Below, piece by piece: positions 17,101 to 26,837 of a DNA stretch of 64,000 bases (the stretch's first letter is position 1; every line of letters begins with the position of its first letter). The notes under the pieces are model-generated. The model made no database searches, had not been told where the DNA came from, and saw nothing but the letters and a program-made list of their open reading frames with translations. The position numbers and the translations under genes are program-made. Source of the DNA: Stenotrophomonas sp. Iso1 (GTDB lineage: Bacteria > Pseudomonadota > Gammaproteobacteria > Xanthomonadales > Xanthomonadaceae); the NCBI RefSeq assembly GCF_027497995.1, contig NZ_JAODBT010000004.1, positions 286,166-350,165 of the forward strand. The letters run 5' to 3'.

Positions 17101-18522
17101 ATGCACACTTCCACCCAAGACACCGCGTCAGCGCGTTTCGCCATCCGCTGCGCGCAGTTCGCTGAACGTTGGTTCCCCGATTCCTGGGTGTTCGCCGCCC
17201 TCGCCCTTGCCGCCGTAAGCCTCGCTGCATTGTCGATCGGCGCGGCACCCACCGACACCGCCAAGGCCTTCGGTGACGGCTTCTGGAGCCTGATTCCCTT
17301 CACCATGCAGATGGCCTTCGTGGTCATCGGCGGCTACGTGGTGGCCTCGTCCGGCCCAGCCTCACGCCTGATCGACCGGCTCGCGCGGGTGCCCCGCAAC
17401 GGCCGCACGGCGGTCGCCCTGGTAGCCATCGTCTCGATGCTGGCTTCGCTGCTGAATTGGGGCCTGAGCCTGGTGTTCGCGGGCCTGCTGGTGCGCGCCC
17501 TCGCCCGCCGTACCGAATTGAAGATGGACTACCGCGCCGCCGGTGCCGCCGGTTACCTCGGCCTGGGCGCGGTGTGGGCGCTGGGCCTGTCGTCGTCGGC
17601 CGCGCAGCTGCAGGCCAATCCGGCCAGCCTACCGCCGTCGATCCTGTCGATCACCGGCGTCATCCCGTTCACCGAAACCATCTTCCTGTGGCAATCCGGC
17701 GTGCTGCTGGCTGCGCTGGTGCTGGTGTCGTTGCTGATCTCGTACGTCACCGCGCCCAATGCCAGCTCCGCACGTGGCGCTGCCGACTGCGGCGTGGATG
17801 TGACGCTCGACATTGCACCACCCAAAGCCAAGCCCACGCGTCCCGGCGAATGGCTGGAACACAGCCCGCTGTTGATTCTGTTGTTGGTGGTGTTGGCCGC
17901 CGGCTGGCTGGTGCATGAGTTCTCGACCAAGCCGGCCATCCAGGCCATCTCTGGTTTGAACACCTACAACCTGCTGTTCCTGATGCTCGGCGCGCTGCTG
18001 CACTGGCGCCCGCGCAACTTCCTGGATGCGGTGGCGCGCGCGGTGCCGTCCACCACCGGCGTGCTGATCCAGTTCCCGCTGTACGGCTCCATCGCGGCCA
18101 TCATGACCACGGTCAACGGCAGCGATGGCCACAGCGTCGCGCACATCATCTCCACCGCCTTCACCCAGATCGCCAGCCACGACACCTACGCGCTGCTGAT
18201 GGGCAGCTACTCGGCGGTGCTGGGCTTCTTCATTCCCTCCGGTGGTGGCAAGTGGATCATCGAAGCCCCGTATGTGATGCAGGTGGCCAATGACCTGCAA
18301 TACCACCTGGGCTGGTCGGTACAGATCTACAACGCCGCCGAGGCGCTGCCCAATCTGATCAACCCGTTCTACATGCTGCCGCTGCTGGGCGTGCTGGGCC
18401 TGAAGGCACGTGACCTGATCGGCTTCACTTTCGTGCAGCTGCTGGTACACATTCCGTTGGTGTTGATATTGCTATGGGCCTTGGGCGCGACGCTGGCGTA
18501 TGTCCCGCCGGTAATGCCGTGA
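17101..18522 (+). CDS. atoE: short-chain fatty acid transporter, AtoE family
   Basis: A 473-residue inner-membrane protein with about 11-12 hydrophobic segments. Features typical of AtoE-type short-chain fatty acid transporters are ERWFPDSWVFA near the N-terminus, the NWGLSLVFAGLLVRALARR stretch and FFIPSGGGKWIIEAPYVM near residues 375-395. It would import acetoacetate or butyrate by proton symport. The ATG at 17101 gives the conserved N-terminus. No catabolic atoDAB genes are next to it, so its substrate here is uncertain. Confidence 0.88.
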   Translation: MHTSTQDTASARFAIRCAQFAERWFPDSWVFAALALAAVSLAALSIGAAPTDTAKAFGDGFWSLIPFTMQMAFVVIGGYVVASSGPASRLIDRLARVPRNGRTAVALVAIVSMLASLLNWGLSLVFAGLLVRALARRTELKMDYRAAGAAGYLGLGAVWALGLSSSAAQLQANPASLPPSILSITGVIPFTETIFLWQSGVLLAALVLVSLLISYVTAPNASSARGAADCGVDVTLDIAPPKAKPTRPGEWLEHSPLLILLLVVLAAGWLVHEFSTKPAIQAISGLNTYNLLFLMLGALLHWRPRNFLDAVARAVPSTTGVLIQFPLYGSIAAIMTTVNGSDGHSVAHIISTAFTQIASHDTYALLMGSYSAVLGFFIPSGGGKWIIEAPYVMQVANDLQYHLGWSVQIYNAAEALPNLINPFYMLPLLGVLGLKARDLIGFTFVQLLVHIPLVLILLWALGATLAYVPPVMP

Positions 18523-18550
18523 CTTCCGCTTAGCTCAGAACGTTTGCTTG

Positions 18551-18579
18551 AGCCCCTCTCCCGCAAACGGGGAGGGGCT
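18551..18579. repeat. AGCCCCTCTCCC-type intergenic palindrome
   Basis: AGCCCCT and AGGGGCT arms with an inner CCCG/CGGG pairing around CAAA form a hairpin 28 bp after the transporter stop. It resembles the CCCTCTCCC..GGGAGAGGGG elements at 52411-52436 and 53350-53365 and may serve as a terminator here. Confidence 0.5.
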
Positions 18580-18686
18580 ACGGCGAACGAACAGCCCTTC
18601 GTAGAAGGACCAATGGCGTTGCCATTCACCCGGGCAATCCCGCCACGTCATCGCTGCGCAAGAACCCTGCGTCAGGGCGTTGTGAT

Positions 18687-19220
18687 TCATTCTTCGCCCG
18701 CCAACGCAGGCAACAGAAACAACAACACGTCCTCATTCTCACCCGGCAAACGCGTCACCCCGTCCGCCACGAATCCCAGCTTTTCCAGCAGGCCCACCGA
18801 ACGCACATTGCCCTGGGACACAATCGCGCACAGTGTTTCGATTCCCAGCACCTCGCGCGCATGCTTGACCACACCGCGTGCTGCTTCCAGCGCATAGCCC
18901 TGGCCGATGAAATCGCTCAGCAGCGCATAGCCGATATCCACGTGTACCAATCCGTTGCGGCGCACCAGGCCTGCGTTGCCCATCCATGCGCCGTCTTCGC
19001 GTCGCTCGATCACATACATGCCAAAGCCATTGGCCGCGTAGCTGACAAACGGGCCCTTGCGGATGTAATCGCGCGCCTGTTCGAGCGTGCGCACACCGCG
19101 GTCGGCAATGTATTGATGGAAGCCCGGTTCGTTGAGCAGCGCCAGCATCCCGGTGGCATCCCCATCGTCGTCGCGCAAAAGACGCAGCTGCAGTCGTTCG
19201 GTTTCAATCAACGTCAACAT
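18687..19220 (-). CDS. GNAT-family N-acetyltransferase (RimJ/RimL-like)
   Basis: A 177-residue acetyltransferase. It starts MLTLIETERLQLRLLRDDD, the usual opening of RimJ/RimL-like GNAT proteins; GGAGTG precedes this ATG. The acetyl-CoA-binding region is DFIGQGYALEAARGVVKHARE (about residues 95-115), followed by NVRSVGLLEKLGF. It should acetylate an amine, possibly a protein N-terminus or small molecule. It stands alone. Confidence 0.87.
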   Translation of the reverse strand: MLTLIETERLQLRLLRDDDGDATGMLALLNEPGFHQYIADRGVRTLEQARDYIRKGPFVSYAANGFGMYVIERREDGAWMGNAGLVRRNGLVHVDIGYALLSDFIGQGYALEAARGVVKHAREVLGIETLCAIVSQGNVRSVGLLEKLGFVADGVTRLPGENEDVLLFLLPALAGEE

Positions 19221-19459
19221 CCGGCACTCCGAGGGATCAAAGGAGGCAAGCGTCGTGTGCTCGGCGATCCGATGCAAGTGCTGGACGTTGCACCGTAGGC
19301 GGGGATGGACTCCCAGCATCGCTGGCCTGCCATCAGCTCCCCATTCCCGCGAATGGCTGGGCCTTCAATCGGCGCATGTCACCTAATCACTCCTGCGATT
19401 GCAGGATGGCGCCGGTCACCAAAGCAGGGGGCAAGAGGAAAAATCGCAGCGCGAACTAC

Positions 19460-21445
19460 TCAGTCAAACAACGCCTGGATGGCCGCCAATCCTGCCTTGG
19501 CCCGCTCCTGCTTGTGCGCTGCATCCGCCACTGGATCCGCACCGTCGCGCTGGATTTCGCTGGCCGGAATCTCGTCGAAGAATCGGCTCGGCTTGAGTCG
19601 AATGTGTTCGCCATATTTGCGCGTCAGCCGGCTGAAACTCATCCACAGCTGGATCTTGGCGCGGGTGATGCCCACATACAGCAACCGCCGTTCTTCCTGC
19701 AGCGTGCCTTCGTCCAGGCTGACCTGGTGCGGCAATACGCCGTCTTCGCAGCCCACGATGAACACATAGGGAAACTCCAGGCCCTTGGACGCGTGCAGCG
19801 TCATCATCCGCACCTGGTTGCCGCCATCGTCCTTGTCGTTGCGTGATATCAACGCCAGCTGCGCGGCCATGTCGGCGGCGCTGGCGCCGCGCGGGCCGCT
19901 TTCGAACCACGACGCCAGTTCTTCAATGTTGTTGGCGCGACGCTCGTAGCTGGTGGTGTCCTTGGCCTGGTTGCGCATTTCTGCAAGCAGGCCTGAATCC
20001 TTGGCGACACGGCGCACCAGATCGCCTGAGGTCATATCGCGCATGTCCATGCGCAGCGCGCGCAGGATGTCGGTGAACTTGCTCAGGCTGTTGGCTGCGC
20101 GCGGCGGCAACTGCGCCAATGCACCCATCGCTTCGGCGGCATGCGCCATCGGTATGTCTTTGTCCGACGCCAGCTCGGCCAGCTTGGCCAGGGTGCTGGC
20201 ACCGACATCACGCTTGGGCGACTGCACTGCGCGCATGAAGGCGGTGTCGTCGTCCGGGTTCACCAGCAGGCGCAGCCACGACAGCGTGTCCTTCACTTCC
20301 TGCCGTTCCAGGAACACCGTGCCGCCATTGAGGTGGTACGGCACGCCAACCAGCTGCATCGCCTTTTCCAGAGGGCGTGATTGGAAATTGCCACGGAACA
20401 GGATGCAGAACTCACTCCACGGAATCTTCCGGCTGGTCGCCAGGAAGTGAATCTCCGAGGCGACTTTCTCTGCCTCATGTTCGCTGTTGCGGCACTCCCA
20501 CACACGGATGCGTTCGCCGTCGGCCTGGTCGGACCACAGCGTCTTCAGATGTTCATGCGGGTTATGTGCGATCAGTGCGTTGGCAGCACGCAACACGCGG
20601 TTGGAACAGCGGTAGTTCTGCTCCAGCTTGATGATCTGCAGCGCCGGGTAGTCGCGCGCCATCTGCTGCAGGTTCTCCGGATTGGCACCGCGCCAGGCAT
20701 AGATGGACTGATCGTCGTCACCCACGCAGGTGAAATTGCCACGCGGCCCGGCCAGCTGCTTGAGCAGCCGATATTGAGCGTCGTTGGTGTCCTGGCATTC
20801 GTCCACCAGCAGGTAGCCGATGCGCTCGCGCCAGGCCAGCGCGATGTCCGGGTTCTCTTCCAGCACCTGCACCGGCAGGCGGATCAAGTCATCAAAATCC
20901 ACCGCGTTGAACGAGGTCAACCGCGCCTGGTACAGCTCGTAGACCATGGCCGCGTTCTTCTCGCGGCTGCTGCGCGCGGCGGCCATGGCCTGCTCCGGTG
21001 ACATGCCCGCATTCTTTGCCCGCGAGATCAGGCTCTTCACATCTTCGATGTCGTCGGGCTTGGCGTTGGTACCGCCCAGTAGATCCTTGATCTGCGCGCC
21101 GGCATCGTCGGCATCGAAGATGGAGAAGCTGCGCTTCAAACCCACCTGTTCATATTGGATCTGCAGGAACTTCAGCCCCAACGCATGGAAGGTGCAGATG
21201 GTGACCTCGGCGGCATCCTCGCCTCTGAGCCGCTTGGACACACGCTCGCGCATTTCCTTGGCCGATTTATTGGTGAAGGTGATGGCGGCGATGCGGCGTG
21301 CCGGATAGCGGCCGATGCTGATCAGATGGGCGATTTTTTCCACGATCACGCGCGTCTTACCGCTGCCGGCACCGGCCAGCACCAGCAAGGGGCCATCAGC
21401 GTGTACGGCCGCAGCGCGTTGGGGGGGATTGAGGGAATCGAGCAT
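19460..21445 (-). CDS. rep: ATP-dependent DNA helicase Rep
   Basis: A 661-residue superfamily 1A helicase. Motif I is AGAGSGKT (residues 24-31), motif II VDECQDTND, motif III GDDDQSIYAWRGA, motif IV LEQNYRCSNRVL, motif V MTLHASKGLEFPYVF and motif VI VGITRAK. Length and sequence follow E. coli Rep rather than UvrD or PcrA. It unwinds DNA 3' to 5' and helps forks pass bound proteins. Motif II has Cys where Rep/UvrD usually have Tyr (DEYQDT). The preceding tdk gene is divergent. Confidence 0.94.
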   Translation of the reverse strand: MLDSLNPPQRAAAVHADGPLLVLAGAGSGKTRVIVEKIAHLISIGRYPARRIAAITFTNKSAKEMRERVSKRLRGEDAAEVTICTFHALGLKFLQIQYEQVGLKRSFSIFDADDAGAQIKDLLGGTNAKPDDIEDVKSLISRAKNAGMSPEQAMAAARSSREKNAAMVYELYQARLTSFNAVDFDDLIRLPVQVLEENPDIALAWRERIGYLLVDECQDTNDAQYRLLKQLAGPRGNFTCVGDDDQSIYAWRGANPENLQQMARDYPALQIIKLEQNYRCSNRVLRAANALIAHNPHEHLKTLWSDQADGERIRVWECRNSEHEAEKVASEIHFLATSRKIPWSEFCILFRGNFQSRPLEKAMQLVGVPYHLNGGTVFLERQEVKDTLSWLRLLVNPDDDTAFMRAVQSPKRDVGASTLAKLAELASDKDIPMAHAAEAMGALAQLPPRAANSLSKFTDILRALRMDMRDMTSGDLVRRVAKDSGLLAEMRNQAKDTTSYERRANNIEELASWFESGPRGASAADMAAQLALISRNDKDDGGNQVRMMTLHASKGLEFPYVFIVGCEDGVLPHQVSLDEGTLQEERRLLYVGITRAKIQLWMSFSRLTRKYGEHIRLKPSRFFDEIPASEIQRDGADPVADAAHKQERAKAGLAAIQALFD

Positions 21446-21580
21446 CTAGGAGCGAGTGAACAGGGATCAGGGGCGAGAGCAGGCAAAGGCGAACCGCCGG
21501 CTCCGGGGTATTCTGTCATTACCTGAGGACGCCTGCTTCCGGCTCTCATTCCTCATTTCCCCTCTTTTGCTCCTGATCCA

Positions 21581-22201
21581 ATGGCCAAGCTCTATTTCTA
21601 CTATTCGGCGATGAACGCCGGTAAGACCACCACCCTGCTCCAGTCCGCGCACAACTACCGTGAGCGCGGCATGCGGGTGGCGTTGTTGACCCCGCGCCTG
21701 GACCACCGCGCCGGCGCCGGCGTGGTGGCCTCGCGGATCGGCCTGCAGGCTGAAGCCACTGCATTCGAGCGCGACACCGACCTGCAGAAGTTGATCCAGC
21801 AGGACATTGCCGCACACGGCAAGCTCGGCTGCATTCTGGTGGACGAGGCCCAGTTCCTGACCCGGTCGCAGGTATGGCAGCTGTCCGAAGTGGTCGATGA
21901 ATTGCGCATCCCGGTGCTGTGCTACGGCTTGCGTACCGACTTCCGTGGCGAGCTGTTTGAAGGCAGCCAGTACCTGTTGGCCTGGGCCGACGAGATGCAG
22001 GAAATCAAAACCATCTGCCACAGCGGCAAGAAGGCAACGATGACCGTACGCGTGGACGAGAACGGCTTCGCCGTGCAGGACGGCCCGCAGGTGGAGATTG
22101 GCGGCAACGAGCGCTATGTGTCGGTGAGCCGCGCTGAGTTCAAGAAAATCACCCGCGGCGAAGGCCGTATTGATCCGATGCAGGCGCCGTTGCCGCTGTA
22201 A
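21581..22201 (+). CDS. tdk: thymidine kinase
   Basis: A 206-residue type II thymidine kinase. Walker A is SAMNAGKT (residues 9-16), the catalytic/Walker B region LVDEAQ (86-91), and the lasso region near YVSVSRAEF. It phosphorylates thymidine with ATP for dTMP salvage. The zinc-ribbon region looks degenerate: only Cys146 (TICHSGKK) remains where family members usually have two CxxC pairs, and no second pair is seen before the C-terminus. Otherwise length and motifs are normal. Confidence 0.93.
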   Translation: MAKLYFYYSAMNAGKTTTLLQSAHNYRERGMRVALLTPRLDHRAGAGVVASRIGLQAEATAFERDTDLQKLIQQDIAAHGKLGCILVDEAQFLTRSQVWQLSEVVDELRIPVLCYGLRTDFRGELFEGSQYLLAWADEMQEIKTICHSGKKATMTVRVDENGFAVQDGPQVEIGGNERYVSVSRAEFKKITRGEGRIDPMQAPLPL

Positions 22202-22270
22202 GGCTCGGCAATTTACATCGCGTCCATAGGCATCTAGGCTGCCTGCTCCCAAGGATGAAGAAACCCTTCC

Positions 22271-22975
22271 ATGCGTCTGCTTTTAGCTCCCCTGCTGTTG
22301 TTGACCTTGAGCCTGCCTACCCAGGCCGCCGAAACGCCGCCGGAAGGCGACAGTACGTTGCTCAATGCCGGCTTTCTGGATAACCATCCGGACATGATGT
22401 ATCGGCAGTGGGGGGTCAATGCATTGCACCGGGGCGAGGTGGACAGTGCAATGGAGAATTTCCGCCTATCCGCACGCTACGCCGACAAGCCATCACAAGG
22501 TTACTTGGGAGAAATGTATTGGTTCGGAGTGGAACGCCCTGCCGATAAGGTGATGGCGTATGCGTGGATGAATGTTGCCGCCGAACGCGGTTATCCACTC
22601 TTTGTCGAGCTCCGCGACCAGTACTGGGCGGCATTGCCCTTGGAACAACACGAGGCAGCGCGCGCGCAGGCCCGTCTGCTGGCCGCAGAATATGGAGACG
22701 CCGTCGCCAAACCCCGGATCGCCCAGGTCCTGACAAAGGGATTGCGCGCCATGACAGGCAGCCGCGTTGGCTCAATGTCCAGCAACATGGATGTCGTTTA
22801 TATGGACGGCGGGATGCCCAAGACGATCAAAGCCGATCGCTTTTACGACAAAAAGTACTGGGATCCGAAGCTTTATCATGAATGGCAGGACGAAACCTGG
22901 ATGAAGATCCGGCGTGGTACGGTGGAAGTGGGCACACCCGCAATGGCCATTCCCGCTGCCACAGACAAACCCTGA
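22271..22975 (+). CDS. secreted Sel1/TPR-like protein, function unknown
   Basis: A 234-residue protein with a signal peptide (MRLLLAPLLLLTLSLPTQAA). Residues about 55-125 contain Sel1-like helical repeats: AMENFRLSARYADKPSQGYLGEMYW, then DKVMAYAWMNVAAERGYPL. Residues after about 160 (MTGSRVGSMSSNMDVVYMDG) match no family I know. Sel1 repeats mediate protein contacts, so a periplasmic scaffold is possible. A 9-bp stem-loop lies 17 bp past the stop. Confidence 0.75.
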   Translation: MRLLLAPLLLLTLSLPTQAAETPPEGDSTLLNAGFLDNHPDMMYRQWGVNALHRGEVDSAMENFRLSARYADKPSQGYLGEMYWFGVERPADKVMAYAWMNVAAERGYPLFVELRDQYWAALPLEQHEAARAQARLLAAEYGDAVAKPRIAQVLTKGLRAMTGSRVGSMSSNMDVVYMDGGMPKTIKADRFYDKKYWDPKLYHEWQDETWMKIRRGTVEVGTPAMAIPAATDKP

Positions 22976-22992
22976 TTCAGGTCGGATTTTCC

Positions 22993-23022
22993 AGCATAGC
23001 CGGTATTCCTACTGGCTATGCT
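22993..23022 (+). terminator. hairpin after the Sel1-like gene
   Basis: AGCATAGCC (22993-23001) and GGCTATGCT (23014-23022) form a perfect 9-bp stem around a 12-nt loop. No T-run follows, so it is only a probable terminator. Confidence 0.5.
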
Positions 23023-23157
23023 CGACAGAAAATTCCAGCGTTGAAACAAACAGACGCGGATTCAGCCTATGGCTTTCGGCCAAATCAGTGCATGAATCAA
23101 GCGAAATGGAACTGGCTGGACGCTTGAGTTGGGGCTCTATGCACTGTTTCAACAACC

Positions 23158-24759
23158 TCAATACAAAGTTCTTTCCGGCGCGTTCGCCGCTGGTGGGGTG
23201 TATTGATACAACCACGTCTCGGTCAGCGTCTTGCCGCCACTGCGCAGGTACAGGCGCACGTCGATCTGGTCGGAACTGCCTTCCGGCGGCACCAGGTCGA
23301 ACATGGCGCGGTAGCCCTTGATCTCACGCAAGGGTCGCGCGGAAATGGTTTCCAACTTGCCGCGGCTGGTTTCCACCACGACTTCCACCTCGCCCTTGTC
23401 GATCAGGCTGGCCAGTTCCCCGCCTTCAAAATCCACGGCAAAGCGCCACGAGAAATACTCGCGCTTCTTGCCGATCACGCCGCCCAGGCCTGTCCGGCTG
23501 GCCACGCAATGCGCCAACGGCGGCCGTGCCGGCGGTTCGGCGCCCCAGTACAGGCGGTAACCGACCAGCAGCTCTTCGCCCGGTTGCGGCTTCGCCTTGG
23601 GATTCCAGAAGGCGACGATGTTGTCGAAGGTTTCATCAACGGTGGGTATCTCAACCAGCTGCACCGAGCCTTCGCCCCACTGGCCCTTGGGCTCCACCCA
23701 CAGGCACGGGCGCTTCTCGTAGAACACGCCGTCGTCCTGGTAATGGTCGAAGTTGCGATCACGCTGAAGCAGGCCGAAGCCGCGTGGGTTGTTGTCCACG
23801 AACATGTTGAAGCGCAGGTTCGCCGGATTGCACAGCGGGCGCCAGATCCATTCACCGGCGCCGGTCCACACCGACAGGCCATCGGTGTCGTGGATCTCCG
23901 GGCGCCAATCCCAATCCATGCGGCGGTCGTTCTCACCCACCTGGTACATGCTGGTGCACGGCGCGATGCCCAGGCGTTCGATCTGCTGGCGCGGGTACAA
24001 GGCGCTGTCGATATCCATCAGCAGCACGTCGCCATTGGTGATGGCGAAACGGTAGGCGCCGGCCACGCTGGGCGAATCAAGCAGGCCGTACACGATGAGG
24101 GTGTCCGAATCGTCGGCCGGCTGTTCCAGGTAATAGGCGATGAAATCCGGGAATTCCTCCGGCTTGCCCATGCCCGTGTCGATCGCCAGACCACGCGCGG
24201 ACTGGCCGTACTGGCCTTCCTTGCCCACCGCACGGAAATAGCTGGCACCGAGGAAGGCGGCAAAGTCGCGGTCGGTGTCGGCGCGGGTGTTCAGGCGGAA
24301 ACCTGCAAAGCCCAGGTCAGCGGGCAGGCGTTTGCCGTGGATGCCGCTCTTGCCGTAATCGAACGCGGCGCCGTCATACGCCAGCTCCTGCGCCTTGCCG
24401 TCGGCCACGTCGAACATGCGCACGGGCGAGTGGAAATACAGCCCCAGGTGAAAGAACTTGGCCTGGAACCGGCCCGGCTGGTCGGCCCACAGGGCGTGGT
24501 CCTGGCGGTAACGGATGGACTGGTACTGGTCCCAGTCCAGCGCTTCCAGTTCGGCCGGCAGCACCCGCTTGTGGCTCTTGTACGGCGCCTGCGCCAGCGC
24601 GCGCGCCTGGCCCTTCAGGGCCGCAAAGTCGAATGGCTGTGGTTGGCCGATGCGGCGCAATCCCATCTGCGCGGGTGCAGCTGCGCAGGCAGCGAAGGAC
24701 GGCAGGCCGAAGGCGGCCAGGGCAGCGGAGGCATTGCGCAGAAAGTCGCGTCGTTGCAT
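23158..24759 (-). CDS. opgD: glucans biosynthesis protein D (osmoregulated periplasmic glucans)
   Basis: About 533 residues. The ATG at 24759 gives MQRRDFLRNASAALAAFGL, a twin-arginine signal peptide, which is usual for OpgD; a start at 24789 would put ten residues ahead of it. The rest is an OpgG/OpgD-type beta-sandwich enzyme with conserved FHLGLYFHSPVRMF, EFPDFIAYYLEQP and NMFVDNNPRGFGLLQRDR. OpgD modifies the backbone of osmoregulated periplasmic glucans in the periplasm. opgG and opgH are not nearby, so this copy is separate. Confidence 0.92.
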   Translation of the reverse strand: MQRRDFLRNASAALAAFGLPSFAACAAAPAQMGLRRIGQPQPFDFAALKGQARALAQAPYKSHKRVLPAELEALDWDQYQSIRYRQDHALWADQPGRFQAKFFHLGLYFHSPVRMFDVADGKAQELAYDGAAFDYGKSGIHGKRLPADLGFAGFRLNTRADTDRDFAAFLGASYFRAVGKEGQYGQSARGLAIDTGMGKPEEFPDFIAYYLEQPADDSDTLIVYGLLDSPSVAGAYRFAITNGDVLLMDIDSALYPRQQIERLGIAPCTSMYQVGENDRRMDWDWRPEIHDTDGLSVWTGAGEWIWRPLCNPANLRFNMFVDNNPRGFGLLQRDRNFDHYQDDGVFYEKRPCLWVEPKGQWGEGSVQLVEIPTVDETFDNIVAFWNPKAKPQPGEELLVGYRLYWGAEPPARPPLAHCVASRTGLGGVIGKKREYFSWRFAVDFEGGELASLIDKGEVEVVVETSRGKLETISARPLREIKGYRAMFDLVPPEGSSDQIDVRLYLRSGGKTLTETWLYQYTPPAANAPERTLY

Positions 24760-25116
24760 GGAGGGCAGGCTGATGGGGACAGCGGGCATGTTAGGCGCAG
24801 TTGCGTTAATCGGCAGCGTCCGGCCGGTGCGGACTGAACATCCGCTTCAGGATTCGTGATGGCCGCCCGTGCTGGCGGTACCTGGCGCTTGTGGGCTGGA
24901 GTTCATTGAAGAGGGGCGGGAGCAGGTGGAAGCGGAAGCAACGGCAAACTCCCCTGCTCAATCCTCCGCTGCCTGCGCGTAAGAGCAGAGGTGGAGGCCG
25001 CGTCATCGCAAGCGGATAAGTCGCGCACGTGCTGGCAGTTCACGCCCGCCTTTTTCTTGGCGAAGGGGAGTCCCGGGGGCGGTTGCTCTGCTTCACCCTT
25101 CACCCATCCCGTAGCC
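24760..25116. other. 357-bp intergenic region without recognised content
   Basis: Between opgD and mutM. Open frames here are short and have no recognisable product. I see no convincing hairpin, RNA gene or repeat. The right end lies just downstream of mutM; the left end should hold the opgD promoter region. Confidence 0.5.
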
Positions 25117-25929
25117 TCACCGCTGGCAGTAGCCACACCACACGGTCGCACGCTGGCCAATGCTCGCGTAGCGCAGCAGGCGGCCGCACTGCTTGCAGTT
25201 TTCGCCCTCGCGCCCATACACCAACAACTCCTGCTCGAAATAACCGGGCGCGCCGTCGGGGCTGATGAAATCCCGCAGCGTGGTGCCACCTCGGGTGATG
25301 GCGTGGCCCAGAATGTCCTTCACCGCGTCACCCAGCCGCTGGTAGCGCGCACGCGACACCTTGCCGGCCTCGCGCAAGGGGTTGATGCCGGCCATGAACA
25401 GGCTTTCCGCCGCGTAGATGTTGCCCACGCCAACCACGATGCGTTGGTCCATCAGGAAGGTTTTCACCGCCGCGCTGCGGCCGCGGCTGCGCTGGAACAG
25501 GTAGTCGCCGTCGAAGACGTCGTCCAGTGGCTCGGGGCCGAGCTCGCGCAGCAATTCATGGGTTTCGCCGGCCGGCTGCCACAACAGGCTGCCGAAGCGG
25601 CGGGGATCGTTGAAGCGCAGCAAGCGCCCATCTTCCAGGCTGATATCTACATGGTCATGCGCGCGCACCGGCGTGTCTCCCGGCAACACGCGCAGGCTGC
25701 CGGACATGCCCAGGTGCAGCAGCGCGCTGCCGACATCGGTATCCAGCAGCAGGTACTTGGCACGGCGGCGGATCGCCTCGATGCGCTGCCCCGGTAATTG
25801 CTGTTCGATCTCCGCTGGAATCGGCCAACGCAGGTCGGGCCGACGCAGGATCACGCCATGGATGCGTCTGCCCTGTAAATGCGGCTCCAGGCCGCGACGG
25901 GTAGTTTCTACTTCGGGCAGTTCTGGCAT
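25117..25929 (-). CDS. mutM: formamidopyrimidine-DNA glycosylase
   Basis: A 270-residue Fpg/MutM. The N-terminus [14 protein letters not shown] provides the catalytic Pro2 and Glu3 (counting Met as 1). The mid-protein has [17 protein letters not shown], and the C-terminus ends in the zinc finger C-x2-C-x16-C-x2-C (from CKQCGRL to CGYCQR). It removes 8-oxoguanine and other oxidised purines and cleaves the abasic site. Length and motifs are intact. Confidence 0.96.
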   Translation of the reverse strand: MPELPEVETTRRGLEPHLQGRRIHGVILRRPDLRWPIPAEIEQQLPGQRIEAIRRRAKYLLLDTDVGSALLHLGMSGSLRVLPGDTPVRAHDHVDISLEDGRLLRFNDPRRFGSLLWQPAGETHELLRELGPEPLDDVFDGDYLFQRSRGRSAAVKTFLMDQRIVVGVGNIYAAESLFMAGINPLREAGKVSRARYQRLGDAVKDILGHAITRGGTTLRDFISPDGAPGYFEQELLVYGREGENCKQCGRLLRYASIGQRATVWCGYCQR

Positions 25930-25977
25930 CGTTCGATCCTGATGATTACGTCACCCCAACCTGATTCCGGGCGGGCC

Positions 25978-26445
25978 TTACTCGCTTGCGCGCAGGCAGC
26001 CAAAGCCCCGCACGCGCATTTCGAAAGGCTGCACATCCACCGCCTCGTTGGCGCCATCGGGACCCTTGCCCATCAACGCCATCGAGCATTGCCCTCCCCG
26101 CGATGGCTCCAGACCCGGATACACGCGGTACTGGTGGCCGTCCTGTGGCGTGAACACGAAGGTCACTGTGCACGTTTCGCGGGCGATCCGGATTTTCGCA
26201 TCCATATGGACCTTGCGCTGTGCATGCACCCGCAGCGTTTCGGCGCCGGTACGGCCGATGTAACAACCGTCCTCATTGAAGTTCAGCGCGCCCACGATGC
26301 CAACGTCGGGATCGATGCTCACCTCGGCGGCCGGCTCCCCTTCCACTGGTTGCACATAAGGCTTGTTGCCCAGTGAAAACGCCAGCGCCATGACCGGCAT
26401 GGCAAACAACGTCATGGCCAGAAGCGGCGCGAACAATGGCTTCAT
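25978..26445 (-). CDS. secreted protein of unknown function
   Basis: A 155-residue protein from the ATG at 26445, chosen for its signal peptide (MKPLFAPLLAMTLFAMPVMALA) and the AAGG upstream. The mature part has three Cys (CYIGRT, CTVTFVF, CSMALM) plus one in GFGCLRASE, suggesting disulfides in the periplasm. I recognise no family. It lies 57 bp after the EF-hand gene and may belong to the desaturase operon. Confidence 0.7.
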   Translation of the reverse strand: MKPLFAPLLAMTLFAMPVMALAFSLGNKPYVQPVEGEPAAEVSIDPDVGIVGALNFNEDGCYIGRTGAETLRVHAQRKVHMDAKIRIARETCTVTFVFTPQDGHQYRVYPGLEPSRGGQCSMALMGKGPDGANEAVDVQPFEMRVRGFGCLRASE

Positions 26446-26501
26446 CCTTGATCCCCTGTATTCCTTCAAGGGCGGCATTCTGATCGCATGCCGCCGTTGC
26501 A

Positions 26502-26837
26502 TCAACGTGGTGGCGCCATCAACTCGCGTGCACTCAGGTAACCATCGCCATCGGCATCCTGCCGTGCGAAGCGGGCCAGAATCACCTGCCGCTGTTCGTC
26601 ACGGGTAATCGGCTTGCCGCGTCCGCCGGGTTGTTCGTCCGGCTCAAGCACGCGGTTGCCGTTGCGATCCATGCGGTCGAATGCATACAGCATCCACTGC
26701 AGGTATTCGTCCGGGCTCACCCGGCCATCGCCATCGGCATCCATGCGCTGCAGGTATTGGCCGGTGTCCTGCACCTGCGCCACCACCGGCGACGACAACG
26801 CTGCCAGCAGGCAGGCGCCGAGCAATGCCGGCCTCAT
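26502..26837 (-). CDS. small secreted EF-hand calcium-binding protein
   Basis: A 111-residue protein with signal peptide MRPALLGACLLAALSSPVVAQ. Three EF-hand loops are visible: DADGDGRVSPDE, DRNGNRVLEPDE and DADGDGYLSARE, so it should bind Ca2+ outside the cytoplasm. The ATG at 26837 overlaps the desaturase stop (ATGA), which shows translational coupling. The functional link between a membrane desaturase and an exported Ca2+ protein is not obvious. Confidence 0.82.
   Translation of the reverse strand: MRPALLGACLLAALSSPVVAQVQDTGQYLQRMDADGDGRVSPDEYLQWMLYAFDRMDRNGNRVLEPDEQPGGRGKPITRDEQRQVILARFARQDADGDGYLSARELMAPPR

Noticed and set aside
23203..24837. A 544-residue open frame on the plus strand
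   Set aside because: Antisense to opgD, which has a complete Tat signal and family motifs.
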